From Desulfovibrio porci (lineage in GTDB: Bacteria; Desulfobacterota; Desulfovibrionia; Desulfovibrionales; Desulfovibrionaceae): a stretch of 52,399 nt of DNA. Shown here piece after piece: positions 25,298-33,544 of the stretch. Position numbers and translations under genes: made by a program. Positions within the stretch are counted from its first letter, which is position 1, and each line of letters begins with the position of its first letter. Where the stretch lies: positions 1-52,399 of the forward strand of contig NZ_VUMH01000017.1 of the NCBI RefSeq assembly GCF_009696265.1. Direction: 5' to 3'. The notes under the pieces are model-generated. The model worked only from the letters and a program-made list of their open reading frames with translations, was not told the DNA's origin and ran no database searches.

Positions 25298-27028
25298 TCA
25301 GGCCTGCTGAGCCTCCCAGCCGCGCCGCACCGCAACGGCCCATTGGGAGAAGCCCTCCTCAATGTCCTCCACGGAAAGCTCACCCTTTTCGCCGCTGCGG
25401 CGGTCCTTGCATTCCACAATGCCGCGCGCAAGGCCTTTGCCGCCCACCACCAGTTGCATGGGCGCGCCCAAAAGGTCCGCGTCCTTGAATTTGACGCCCG
25501 GCCGCTCTTCCCGGTCGTCCAGCAGCACGTCCACGCCCAAGCCTTGCAGCATGGCGTAGATTTCCTCGGCTTTGGCCGTGACGTCGGCGTTGCGCGGGTC
25601 GAGATTGAGCAGGATGCATTCAAAGGGGGCCACCGGCGGCGGAAAGACGATGCCGTTCTCGTCATGGTTCTGCTCAATGGCGGAGGCGGCCACGCGGGAC
25701 ACGCCGATGCCGTAGCAACCCATGATCATCAGCTGTTCCTTGCCGTTCTCGTCCAGGAAGGCCGCATGCATGGCTTCGCTGTACTTGAGGCCCAGCATGA
25801 AGATATGCCCCACCTCAATGCCCTTGGTCAACTCGATGCGGCCGCCGCAACGCGGGCAGACGTCCTCCGCCGTGATGGCGCGCAGATCCGCCCAGGCAGT
25901 GATAACGGCGTCACGGCGCAGGTCCACATGTTTGAAATGCGCATCCGCCGCATTGGCCCCGGTGACGTAATCCGTCGCGCCCTGCAGCTCCAGATCGGCA
26001 TAGATGGGCACATCCAGACCCACCGGCCCGGCAAAGCCCACCGGCGCATGGGTCAGGGCTTCCACCGTGGCGGCCCCGGCCAGGTCCACATCCTGGGCCT
26101 TGAGCAGGTTTTTGAGCTTGATGTCGTTGACTTCGCGGTCGCCGCGCACCAGCACGGCCACGGTCTTGCCGTCCACGTTGAAGAGCATGGTTTTGACAAT
26201 GGCCGCGGCGGGCACGCGCAGCATGGCCGCCACTTCCTCCACGCTGTGCGCGCCGGGGGTGGCGACCTTTTCATGTTCCGGACAGGCGACCGCACAGGGT
26301 GCGCCCTTCCAGACCACTTCGGCCCGCTCCACATTGGCCGCGTAATCGCAGTCATGGCAGAAGGCGATGGTATCCTCGCCGGTGTCGGCCAATACCATGA
26401 ATTCATGGGAAAAATTGCCGCCGATGGAGCCGGTGTCCGCTTCCACGGCCCGGAACTTGAGGCCCAGGCGTCTGAAAATGCGCGTATAGGCGTCGTACAT
26501 CAGCTTGTAGCTCTGCTCGGCCCCGGCGCTGTCCGCGTCAAAGGAGTAACCGTCTTTCATCATGAATTCGCGCCCGCGCATCAGGCCGAAGCGGGGGCGG
26601 ATTTCATCGCGGAACTTGCTCTGGATCTGATAGAGCCGCACGGGCAACTGGCGGTAGGAACGCACTTCGCCGCGCACCAAGTCAGTAATGACTTCCTCAT
26701 GGGTGGGACCGAGGCAATATTCGCGCTCGTTACGGTCCTTGAAGCGCAGCAGTTCCTTGCCGTAGTGCTCCCAGCGGCCCGTTTCCTTCCAGAGGTCGGC
26801 GGGCTGGACCATGGGCATGAGCAGTTCCTGGAAGCCGGAGGCATTGACTTCCTCGCGCACCACGTTGGCGATTTTGTCAATGATCTTCAGGCCCAGCGGC
26901 AGATAGATATACAGGCCGGAGGTGAGCCTGCGCACCATGCCCGCGCGCAGCAAAAGCTTGTGGCTGACCACCTCGGCATCAGCCGGAGATTCCTTGAGGG
27001 TGGGAATGTAACAGGAGCTGAAGCGCAT
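25298..27028 (-). CDS. proS: Prolyl-tRNA synthetase
   Basis: A 576-residue class II synthetase that charges tRNA-Pro, of the bacterial type with an inserted editing (INS) domain between motifs 2 and 3. It begins [20 protein letters not shown] and has [17 protein letters not shown]. Motif 2 is [17 protein letters not shown]. The INS domain spans about residues 225-395. Motif 3 is [20 protein letters not shown]. The C-terminal anticodon-binding domain follows. AAGGAAG lies upstream of the start at 27028. It is second in the operon after ispG, 43 bases downstream of it. Confidence 0.97.
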   Translation of the reverse strand: MRFSSCYIPTLKESPADAEVVSHKLLLRAGMVRRLTSGLYIYLPLGLKIIDKIANVVREEVNASGFQELLMPMVQPADLWKETGRWEHYGKELLRFKDRNEREYCLGPTHEEVITDLVRGEVRSYRQLPVRLYQIQSKFRDEIRPRFGLMRGREFMMKDGYSFDADSAGAEQSYKLMYDAYTRIFRRLGLKFRAVEADTGSIGGNFSHEFMVLADTGEDTIAFCHDCDYAANVERAEVVWKGAPCAVACPEHEKVATPGAHSVEEVAAMLRVPAAAIVKTMLFNVDGKTVAVLVRGDREVNDIKLKNLLKAQDVDLAGAATVEALTHAPVGFAGPVGLDVPIYADLELQGATDYVTGANAADAHFKHVDLRRDAVITAWADLRAITAEDVCPRCGGRIELTKGIEVGHIFMLGLKYSEAMHAAFLDENGKEQLMIMGCYGIGVSRVAASAIEQNHDENGIVFPPPVAPFECILLNLDPRNADVTAKAEEIYAMLQGLGVDVLLDDREERPGVKFKDADLLGAPMQLVVGGKGLARGIVECKDRRSGEKGELSVEDIEEGFSQWAVAVRRGWEAQQA

Positions 27029-27071
27029 GAATCTTGCTTCCTTGCTATGAGGTTTGCCGCCGCGCCGGGCG

Positions 27072-28148
27072 TCAGGCGGGCTGCCCTTTTTCATTGAGCA
27101 GCGTTTGCAGTTCTTCCATAAAAGCCGCGAGCAGAGCTTCCTGCCCCTTGACCGAGCGGATCACCTCGCCCTTGCGGAAAATTATGCCCTTGTCACGGCC
27201 GCCGGCCAGCCCCAGGTCCGCCTCGCGGGCTTCGCCGGGGCCGTTGACCACGCAGCCCATGACCGCCACCTTGATGGCTGCCGTGGACTGGGCCAGACGG
27301 TCCTCAACGGCGCGGGCCAGGGCGAAGAGATCAATTTCCGTGCGGCCGCAGGTGGGGCAGGAAATGATTTCCGGTCCGCGCGAACGCAGGCCCAGAGCGC
27401 GCAGAATTTCCCAGGCTACGGTGACTTCCTCGACCGGGTCGGCGGTGAGCGAAACCCGCAGGGTGTCGCCGATGCCCTCATGCAACAAAATGCCCAACCC
27501 CACGGAAGACTTTACCGTGCCGCGCAACAGGCCGCCCGCCTCGGTGACGCCGATGTGCAGAGGATAGTCGCAGGCCGCGCTGAGTAGGCGGTAGGAGGCG
27601 ATGGTATCCAGCACGGACGAGGACTTGAGTGAAATTTTTGTGTCGTAAAAGCCGCGCCGCTCCAGCAGCCGCACATGGCCCAGCGCGCTTTGCACCAGAG
27701 CCTCGGGACAGGGACCGCCGAACCGCTTGAGCAGAGGTTTTTCCAGAGAACCGGAATTGACGCCGATGCGGATCACGGCCCTGTGGGCTTTGGCCGCGTC
27801 CACCACCTTGTCCACATGTTCGCTGGGGCCGATATTGCCGGGGTTGATGCGCAGCCCTTCCAGACCCGCCTCCAGCGCGGCGACGGCCAGGCGGTAGTCA
27901 AAATGGATGTCCGCGATAAGCGGCAGATCCGTACCCGCGCGGATGGCGCGCAGGGCTTTGGCGGCGGCCTCGTCCGGCACGGCCAGACGCACGGCCTCGC
28001 AGCCCCGGGCCGCCAGACGTCCGATCTGGGCCAGGGTGGCGTCCACGTCGCGGGTGTCCGTATTGGTCATGCTCTGGACCATGACCGGCGCGCCGCCGCC
28101 GACAACCAGCCCGCCCAGCCGGATGGCGCGGGTTTTTGTGTTGCGCAT
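27072..28148 (-). CDS. ispG: 4-hydroxy-3-methylbut-2-enyl diphosphate synthase (IspG)
   Basis: This 358-residue iron-sulfur enzyme performs the sixth step of the MEP pathway. The TIM-barrel part carries [18 protein letters not shown] and [12 protein letters not shown]. The [4Fe-4S] ligands are visible in [10 protein letters not shown] and in [15 protein letters not shown], where three Cys and one Glu bind the cluster. Length fits the bacterial short form, which uses flavodoxin or ferredoxin. GGGGGAGAG lies before the ATG at 28148; a GTG at 28178 is less likely. It is the first gene of the operon, so the operon promoter should lie at 28149-28250. Confidence 0.97.
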   Translation of the reverse strand: MRNTKTRAIRLGGLVVGGGAPVMVQSMTNTDTRDVDATLAQIGRLAARGCEAVRLAVPDEAAAKALRAIRAGTDLPLIADIHFDYRLAVAALEAGLEGLRINPGNIGPSEHVDKVVDAAKAHRAVIRIGVNSGSLEKPLLKRFGGPCPEALVQSALGHVRLLERRGFYDTKISLKSSSVLDTIASYRLLSAACDYPLHIGVTEAGGLLRGTVKSSVGLGILLHEGIGDTLRVSLTADPVEEVTVAWEILRALGLRSRGPEIISCPTCGRTEIDLFALARAVEDRLAQSTAAIKVAVMGCVVNGPGEAREADLGLAGGRDKGIIFRKGEVIRSVKGQEALLAAFMEELQTLLNEKGQPA

Positions 28149-28252
28149 GCTCTCCCCCACCGCGAAAATTGCGGGCACGGCGCGGGCCGTCGCCCATCCT
28201 TAATACTGAGGCGTTCTTGTATGCTATTTCCGGACGCAAGCCAAGTCTCGGG

Positions 28253-28268
28253 CTGGAACGTGTTTTGC
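28253..28268 (+). promoter_or_regulatory. Sigma-54-like promoter of the flgO-like operon
   Basis: CTGGAACGTGTTTTGC matches the -24/-12 consensus at all key positions except one base. GG (28255-28256) and GC (28267-28268) are separated by exactly 10 bases, and TTGCAT ends it. The predicted start is near 28280, about 100 bases before the lipoprotein ATG. Confidence 0.6.
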
Positions 28269-28285
28269 ATATTTTTTTGCGGGTC

Positions 28286-28338
28286 GGCCGGGAACATTTA
28301 TTAGACTTTTCCCCAAAAGCGCACTCAAGTTCCCGGCC
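28286..28338 (+). other. Large hairpin in the flgO-like operon leader
   Basis: A 10-bp GC-rich stem pairs 28286-28295 with 28329-28338 around a 33-base loop. Three more pairs (28283-28285 with 28344-28346) are possible across a bulge. It would form in the predicted leader RNA. No riboswitch class is recognised. Confidence 0.4.
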
Positions 28339-28379
28339 GGGCCGACGATAAGAATTATACCACCATGATTGAGGTTGCC

Positions 28380-29063
28380 ATGCACAATCTGTTGCGCTTT
28401 TTCCTGTTCTGCGCGCTGCTGCTGCCGCTTCTGCCCGGCTGCAAATCCACGCCCACGCCCAATGATCCCGCCTACGTGGACGCGGTGGAAGTAAAGCTCA
28501 AATGCCGCGAACTGGCGGACCAGATGCTGGCCACCGTGCCCAACGACGCCTTGCAGGGCTTTGTGGCCATGCCCGCTTCGTTTGTGGATCAGAACAACAC
28601 GTCGCGCTCCTCGCCGTTGGGCAGGCTTATGGCTGAATCCCTGTTTTACGAATTCAACCAGCGTGGTTTTCCCACGCGCGAATACCGCCTGACCGGCCAT
28701 ATTTCCGTGGAAGGCGGCCGCGACGACCTGGCGCTGGCCGCCAATCAGATCGTTCCCACCAAGGGCCAGAAATGGGCCGCTCTGGTGGTGGGCACTTATT
28801 ATGTGGATAAGGACGCCACCTTCGTCAACGCCCGCCTGGTGCGGGCCAGTGACGGTCTGGTGCTGCGTACCGGACAGCTTGTACTGGTCAACACGCCGAT
28901 CATCGCGCGCCTGGGCAAGACCGACCCCGCACCGGCCACAGCCCCGACGGTCAAGCCCGCCGCCGCGACGGCGCAAAACGGACGCCGCAGCCTGTACCCC
29001 TCGCTGTATACCCCGGCCGACGCCATCAGCAGCGGCAGCATCCCCATCAAACAAGGCAAATAA
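28380..29063 (+). CDS. FlgO-like outer membrane lipoprotein
   Basis: A 227-residue lipoprotein: the signal peptide ends in LLPGC with lipid-modified Cys21. The mature part matches the FlgO family, with CRELADQMLATVPNDALQGF, SPLGRLMAESLFYEFNQRGF, WAALVVGTYYVDKDATFVNA and RLVRASDGLVLRTGQ. In Vibrio, FlgO is an outer-membrane protein needed for stable flagella. The C-terminus is Ala/Pro-rich and ends with a low-complexity tail. The start at 28380 has GAGG upstream; an ATG at 28365 has none. It is first of three genes behind a sigma-54-like promoter. Confidence 0.8.
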   Translation: MHNLLRFFLFCALLLPLLPGCKSTPTPNDPAYVDAVEVKLKCRELADQMLATVPNDALQGFVAMPASFVDQNNTSRSSPLGRLMAESLFYEFNQRGFPTREYRLTGHISVEGGRDDLALAANQIVPTKGQKWAALVVGTYYVDKDATFVNARLVRASDGLVLRTGQLVLVNTPIIARLGKTDPAPATAPTVKPAAATAQNGRRSLYPSLYTPADAISSGSIPIKQGK

Positions 29064-29076
29064 TGCCGGAGCCGCC

Positions 29077-29373
29077 ATGCGATATCTGATTCTTTTTTCC
29101 TTCGCTTTCTGGCTGGCGCTCTGCCCTCCCGCCATGAGCCAGGGGCTTTCAGCCTATGACACCCCGTCCCGGGGCGCGTCTTCCTTCGGCCAGGGGCCGG
29201 ACATCAGCGCTTCCTACCTTAAGGAAGCCCGCAAATACCGCGAACAAGGCCGCTATGAGCTGGCCCGCCAGTCTTACGCCCAAGCCTTGTCCACCTGCCG
29301 GAGCAACGCCAAGTTGGACATCATCAAGCGCGAACTGGCCGGTGTTGAACTTTTATTGCGCACCATGCGTTGA
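29077..29373 (+). CDS. Small exported protein with a TPR-like helix pair
   Basis: A 98-residue protein with a signal peptide (MRYLILFSFAFWLALCPPAM, cleavage near SQG). The mature C-terminal half, YLKEARKYREQGRYELARQS followed by YAQALSTCRSN, fits one tetratricopeptide-like helix pair, which usually mediates protein contact. GGAG precedes the ATG. It lies 13 bases after the first FlgO-like gene and 8 bases before the second, so it probably works with them in the periplasm. No named family is recognised. Confidence 0.75.
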   Translation: MRYLILFSFAFWLALCPPAMSQGLSAYDTPSRGASSFGQGPDISASYLKEARKYREQGRYELARQSYAQALSTCRSNAKLDIIKRELAGVELLLRTMR

Positions 29374-29381
29374 GGTTTGCC

Positions 29382-29987
29382 ATGAGCCGTTTTCTTGTGG
29401 TCATTCTGGTGCTCGCGGCCCTGCTCTTTCCCTTGACGGCGGCGGCGGGCACCGTGCCCAACGCCGCCGACAGCATCGCCGAGCAGTTGGACGAGCAGTT
29501 GATGATGCGCTATGCGGGCGACGACCCCGGCATGACCAAAAAACAGCGTCAGGCTCTGGCCCGCGCCCGGATCATGATCCTGGGCACCACGCCGGCCGAT
29601 ATCAATAATCTGGAAGCGGCCTCGCCTCTGGCCCGCCAGATGACCGAGGAAATTTCGCGCTGGCTGATCAATGCGGGCTACCGCTATCAGGAACTGCGCA
29701 AGGGCAGCTATATCCGTTTCGACAGGCGCACGGGCGAGCTGATCCTGACCCGCGAGGTGCGCAAGCTGGCCAGCACGCTGGCCACCGGTCAGGCCGTTCT
29801 GGCGGGCACCTATGTGGTCAGCGGCAAACAGGTGCGCTTCAGCATGAGCCTGATTCACGCCACCAGCAACGAAGTGCTTGCCAAGGGCACGGCCACCGTG
29901 CCCATCACCGACGACCTGCTGCCCTTGCTGGAGGATATGCCCGCGGGCAGCGGCAAAGTGCCCACCGTTTACACCCGCTTGCAGTAA
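29382..29987 (+). CDS. FlgO-like exported protein, second copy
   Basis: A 201-residue exported protein whose signal peptide (MSRFLVVILVLAALLFPLTA) has no lipobox, so it is periplasmic or outer-membrane associated. The mature domain resembles FlgO: ASPLARQMTEEISRWLINAG, REVRKLASTLATGQAVLAG and YVVSGKQVRFSMSLIHATSN. A paralogue lies two genes upstream; one is lipidated and this one is not. GAGG precedes the ATG. The gene is followed by two consecutive hairpins. Confidence 0.78.
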   Translation: MSRFLVVILVLAALLFPLTAAAGTVPNAADSIAEQLDEQLMMRYAGDDPGMTKKQRQALARARIMILGTTPADINNLEAASPLARQMTEEISRWLINAGYRYQELRKGSYIRFDRRTGELILTREVRKLASTLATGQAVLAGTYVVSGKQVRFSMSLIHATSNEVLAKGTATVPITDDLLPLLEDMPAGSGKVPTVYTRLQ

Positions 29988-29990
29988 ACG

Positions 29991-30021
29991 AAAGCGCGTC
30001 GGCTTGCTTCCGGCGCGCTTT
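29991..30021 (+). terminator. First terminator hairpin after the flgO-like operon
   Basis: A 12-bp stem (29991-30002 with 30010-30021, one T-G pair) begins 3 bases past the stop. The T run is short. Confidence 0.55.
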
Positions 30022-30031
30022 ACGACTATAT

Positions 30032-30066
30032 AAACCCCGCCTCCGGCCCGTCCGGAAGCGGGGTTT
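30032..30066 (+). terminator. Second terminator before ychF
   Basis: A 9-bp outer stem (30032-30040 with 30058-30066) with an inner tccgg/ccgga helix, ending in TTT. It isolates ychF from the upstream operon. Confidence 0.75.
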
Positions 30067-30109
30067 CGTCATCTACGCCGCACGCCCCAGCACAACGCAA
30101 GGAGTCGCC

Positions 30110-31210
30110 ATGTCGCTCAGCATCGGCATCGTGGGCCTGCCCAATGTGGGCAAATCCACCCTGTTCAACGCCCTGACCAAGGCCCAGAACGCTCAGGCCG
30201 CCAATTATCCCTTCTGCACCATTGAGCCCAACAAGGCCACCGTAGCCGTGCCGGACAAACGCGTGGACGCGCTCACGGCCAAGGCAAAACCGCAGAAGAC
30301 CATCCACGCCAGCGTGGACTTTATCGATATCGCCGGTCTGGTGCGCGGCGCCAGCAAGGGCGAGGGACTGGGCAACCAGTTTCTGGCCACCATCCGGGAA
30401 TGCGCGGCCATTGTGCAGGTAGTGCGCTGTTTTGAGGACGAGAACATCACCCATGTGGACGGCGGCGTGAATCCTCTGCGCGATGTGGAAACCATTGAGA
30501 CGGAACTTTTGCTGGCCGACTTGCAGAGCGTGGAAAAGCGCCTGGAAAAACTGCAAAAAATGGCCAAGGGCAGCAAGGACGCCAAAGCCGCCGCCGAGTT
30601 GATGCAGGGCCTGCTGGCCCATTTGAACGACGGCAAGCCCGCCGCCGGTTTCGCCCTGCCAGACAATGAAACCTTTCTGGCCTCCTGGCGCGAGCTGGGC
30701 CTGATCACGGCCAAGCCCGTGATTTACTGCGCCAATGTGGACGAAGCCGCCGTGGCCGACGGCAACGCTTTTGTGGATGATCTGCGTGCTCTGGCCGCCG
30801 GACGCAAGGCGGGCTTTGCCTGCATCTGCGCCAAACTTGAAGAAGAACTTCAAGGATTGCCCGAAGAGGAACAGGCCGAAATGCTGACTTCCTATGGCAT
30901 TGAGGAAAGCGGCCTGGTACGGATCATCCGCACCGGCTACGCCACGCTGGGTCTGTGCAGCTATTTCACGGCCGGGCCCGACGAAGTGCGCGCCTGGACC
31001 ATTCATCAGGGCTGGAAAGCCCCGCAGGCCGCCGGGGTGATCCATACGGATTTCGAACGCGGCTTCATCCGCGCCGAAGTCATTTCCTTCGAGGACTACA
31101 TGAGCCATGAAAGCGAAGCCGCCTGCCGCGCCGACGGCGTGCTGCGGGTAGAGGGCAAGGACTATGTGGTGCGGGACGGCGACGTAATGCACTTCCTGTT
31201 CAACGTCTAA
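30110..31210 (+). CDS. ychF: Redox-regulated ATPase YchF
   Basis: A 366-residue Obg-family P-loop protein that hydrolyses ATP rather than GTP and associates with ribosomes in stress responses. The P-loop is GLPNVGKST at residues 8-16, switch I contains [14 protein letters not shown], and G3 is [19 protein letters not shown]. The base-specificity motif is NVDE, not NKxD, which explains ATP use. The C-terminal TGS domain includes [18 protein letters not shown] and ends [15 protein letters not shown] precedes the ATG. Length is normal for the family. Confidence 0.97.
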   Translation: MSLSIGIVGLPNVGKSTLFNALTKAQNAQAANYPFCTIEPNKATVAVPDKRVDALTAKAKPQKTIHASVDFIDIAGLVRGASKGEGLGNQFLATIRECAAIVQVVRCFEDENITHVDGGVNPLRDVETIETELLLADLQSVEKRLEKLQKMAKGSKDAKAAAELMQGLLAHLNDGKPAAGFALPDNETFLASWRELGLITAKPVIYCANVDEAAVADGNAFVDDLRALAAGRKAGFACICAKLEEELQGLPEEEQAEMLTSYGIEESGLVRIIRTGYATLGLCSYFTAGPDEVRAWTIHQGWKAPQAAGVIHTDFERGFIRAEVISFEDYMSHESEAACRADGVLRVEGKDYVVRDGDVMHFLFNV

Positions 31211-31225
31211 CGGCCGAGGCACAAA

Positions 31226-31795
31226 ATGCGTCTGGCGGCATTCAACGGAAGCTCCCGCAAGCAGGGCAATACGCGCATTCTGCTGGAAACAGTCTGCGAA
31301 GAAGTGCGCAAGGCGGATATTGACTGCAAAATCATCTCACTGGCCGACGCTCCGTTGCGCGGCTGCCTGGGGTGTTTCGCCTGCAGGGGAAAAGCGCGCT
31401 GCGTGGCCATTGACGACGGCTTCAACGAGTGCTTTACCGACATGCTTGAAGCCGACGGTATTCTGCTGGGCTCGCCGGTTTATTCGGCGGACGTCTCCGC
31501 GCTGATGAAGGCTTTTCTGGAACGGGCCGGGGTGGTCTGCGCCACCAATCCCGGCCTGCTCCGGCACAAGGCCGGCGCGGCCGTGGCCGCTGTGCGCCGC
31601 GCCGGCGGCCTGACCGCCGTGGACGGCATGAATCACTTTCTGCTGAACAAGGAAGTGGCGCTCGCCGGTTCCACCTACTGGAATATGGTCTACGGCAAGG
31701 ACCCCGGCGACGTGCGCCGGGATGACGAAGGCATGCGCAATATGCGCAACCTCGGCGAAAATCTGGCCTGGCTTATGTGGCGCTTGGCGTCGTAG
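31226..31795 (+). CDS. Flavodoxin-like NAD(P)H-dependent FMN reductase family protein
   Basis: A 189-residue flavodoxin-fold protein. The FMN phosphate loop is FNGSSRKQGNT at residues 6-16, and the second flavin loop is LLGSPVYSADVSALMKAFLE. A cysteine cluster near 47-59 (GCLGCFACRGKARC) is the pattern of iron-sulfur flavoproteins, which hold a [4Fe-4S] cluster and serve as electron carriers in anaerobes. The spacing is partly non-standard, so cluster binding is not certain. GAGG lies 7 bases before the ATG. It follows ychF after 15 bases. Confidence 0.85.
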   Translation: MRLAAFNGSSRKQGNTRILLETVCEEVRKADIDCKIISLADAPLRGCLGCFACRGKARCVAIDDGFNECFTDMLEADGILLGSPVYSADVSALMKAFLERAGVVCATNPGLLRHKAGAAVAAVRRAGGLTAVDGMNHFLLNKEVALAGSTYWNMVYGKDPGDVRRDDEGMRNMRNLGENLAWLMWRLAS

Positions 31796-31877
31796 CCGCA
31801 CGCTTTTCTTCTCTCTTTTTCCCCTACTCTATCACGGCCCTCTTTTTGGTGACTGGCCGCAGTTTATATGCCGAACC

Positions 31878-31904
31878 TTGACGACGCGGCACAGTATGTA
31901 TATT
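31878..31904 (+). promoter_or_regulatory. Possible promoter/operator of the arsR-like gene
   Basis: TTGACG (31878-31883) and TATATT (31899-31904) are separated by 15 bases, with TTTTGCCAAAA overlapping the -10 end. Transcription would start just before the ATG at 31928, which supports that start over the ATG at 31868. Confidence 0.4.
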
Positions 31905-31927
31905 TTGCCAAAAAACCAAAGAAAAAC

Positions 31928-32251
31928 ATGGATCACCACAAACGCTATATCGCGGCACAGGCCACAATATTTAAAGCTCTGGGCCATCCCAGCCGCCTGC
32001 TGATGGTGGATGCCCTGCGTGGCGGTGAAAAATGCGTCTGCGATTTGCAGACTCTGGTGGGCGACGATGTATCCACTGTTTCCAAGCACCTTGCCGTGCT
32101 GCGCGAAGCGGGTGTGGTCACGTCGGAAAAGCGGGGAACCAATATTTACTACAGCCTGGCTCTACGCTGTCTGGAAACCTTTCTGGCCTGCACCGGCGAT
32201 CTGGTGCGGCGGCGCATTCTCGAACAATTGCCGCTGTTGGAAAAAAAGTAA
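31928..32251 (+). CDS. ArsR family metalloregulator
   Basis: A 107-residue winged-helix repressor. IFKALGHPSRLLMVDALRGG is the classic N-terminal helix. KCVCDLQTLVG carries the CxC metalloid-binding pair, and VSTVSKHLAVLREAGVVTSE is the DNA-recognition helix. SEKRGTNIYYSL forms the wing. Such proteins leave DNA when arsenite or a metal binds the cysteines. An in-frame ATG at 31868 would add 20 residues, but a likely promoter runs through that stretch. Neither start has a good ribosome site. It precedes the ArsP-like permease by 70 bases and probably controls it. Confidence 0.9.
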   Translation: MDHHKRYIAAQATIFKALGHPSRLLMVDALRGGEKCVCDLQTLVGDDVSTVSKHLAVLREAGVVTSEKRGTNIYYSLALRCLETFLACTGDLVRRRILEQLPLLEKK

Positions 32252-32282
32252 ACGTTGCGAAGCAAAATTTTTTGGGATTTTA

Positions 32283-32300
32283 TTTGGCTAATTTGCCAAT
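32283..32300 (+). promoter_or_regulatory. Candidate ArsR operator before the permease
   Basis: An inverted repeat TTGGC-6-GCCAA (32284-32288 with 32295-32299) lies in the 70-base AT-rich gap before the permease. TTTGCCAA is shared with the site at 31904, upstream of the regulator. Confidence 0.35.
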
Positions 32301-32321
32301 AAAGAAAATAAGGGAGTGGGT

Positions 32322-33473
32322 ATGACGCTTGACGCTGACGGTTCGGAGAAAAAACGCGATCTGTTCACGCCTCCCCCCTGCGCCTGCCGAAACGCCAATT
32401 CCAAGGTGCGGGAAGCTGCGCCGCAGGTGGTGAACAAATTTCGCTATTTCGGCACCGGCTTGGCGGCACTGCTCATCTGGTGCGCCGCCTACGCGGCGGC
32501 TTTGCCGCTGGCGCGCGAATTGGCCGGGCTGCTCTCCGCAGGCAACGCGCGACTCGGCGCGGCGCTGGAATTCTTCTTCTACGACACAGGGAAAATTCTG
32601 CTGCTGCTCGTTTTGATGGTCTACGGCATCGGCTGGCTGCGGGCCGGTCTGCATGCGGACAAGGTACGGGATTACCTGACAGGCAAGGGGCGCGGTGTGG
32701 GTTATGTGCTGGGCGCGGGCTTCGGCGCGGTGACGCCGTTCTGCTCCTGCTCCAGTATTCCCCTGTTTCTGGGCTTTGCGACAGCCCATATCCCTCTGGG
32801 CATCACCATGGCATTTCTGATTACCTCGCCGCTGATCAATGAAATCGCCGTGATTCTGCTCTGGGGACTGCTGGGCTGGAAATTCACGCTGCTGTATGTG
32901 CTGGTGGGTCTGGGCGCGGGCATACTAGGCGGCATCATCATGGATACCCTGCGCGCGGAGCGTTGGCTGCAACCTTTTCTGCTGGATGCCCGGCAACCCG
33001 GCGGAAGCCTGACAAGCCTGCGGGCACGACATGCGCCCCGGCCCGGCCTTTTGGAGCGCCACGCCTTTGCCCGGGCTGAAACCATAAAGATATTCCGCAA
33101 GGTCTGGTTGTGGGTGCTGATCGGTGTGGGTCTGGGCGCGTTGCTGCATGGTTATGTGCCGCAGGACTGGTTTGCCGCGCATCTGGGCGCGGGCCAGTGG
33201 TGGTCCGTGCCCTTGGCCGTGACTTTGGGCATCCCCTTGTACACCAATGTCACGGGCATTGTGCCGGTGATGGAAAGCCTGCTGCTCAAGGGCCTGCCCC
33301 TGGGCACCACCCTGGCCTTCTGCATGAGCACCGTGGCGGCCAGCCTGCCGGAAGCGCTCATGCTCAAACAGGTCATGCGCTGGCAATTGCTGGCCCTGTT
33401 TCTGGGCATATTGCTGGTCATCTTCACCTTGACGGGCTGGCTGTTCAATCTGCTGCCGCTCCAGATCCGCTGA
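32322..33473 (+). CDS. ArsP/DUF318-family permease
   Basis: A 383-residue inner-membrane permease with about nine to ten helices. VTPFCSCSSIPLFLGF is the diagnostic cysteine motif of the family, which includes ArsP, an efflux pump for trivalent organoarsenicals. Other conserved stretches are FLITSPLINEIAVILL and GIPLYTNVTGIVPVMESL. An N-terminal cytoplasmic segment has PPPCACRN, a further CxC that might bind metalloid. AGGGAG lies 6 bases before the ATG at 32322. It is paired with the ArsR-like gene upstream. No arsC or arsA is present, so the substrate may not be inorganic arsenite. Confidence 0.88.
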   Translation: MTLDADGSEKKRDLFTPPPCACRNANSKVREAAPQVVNKFRYFGTGLAALLIWCAAYAAALPLARELAGLLSAGNARLGAALEFFFYDTGKILLLLVLMVYGIGWLRAGLHADKVRDYLTGKGRGVGYVLGAGFGAVTPFCSCSSIPLFLGFATAHIPLGITMAFLITSPLINEIAVILLWGLLGWKFTLLYVLVGLGAGILGGIIMDTLRAERWLQPFLLDARQPGGSLTSLRARHAPRPGLLERHAFARAETIKIFRKVWLWVLIGVGLGALLHGYVPQDWFAAHLGAGQWWSVPLAVTLGIPLYTNVTGIVPVMESLLLKGLPLGTTLAFCMSTVAASLPEALMLKQVMRWQLLALFLGILLVIFTLTGWLFNLLPLQIR

Positions 33474-33489
33474 AGCATGTGATGCGCGC

Positions 33490-33523
33490 ATGAAAAAACC
33501 GGCTCTGAGGCCGGTTTTTTCAT
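33490..33523. terminator. Bidirectional terminator between permease and chemoreceptor
   Basis: A 14-bp stem (33490-33503 with 33510-33523) contains six A and six T, so it can terminate transcripts from both convergent genes. Confidence 0.9.
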
Positions 33524-33544
33524 GGTCATGTTACAAACACGCAA

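Noticed and set aside
25166..27097. Plus-strand open frame of 643 codons opposite proS
   Set aside because: A shadow of proS with histidine-rich nonsense composition.
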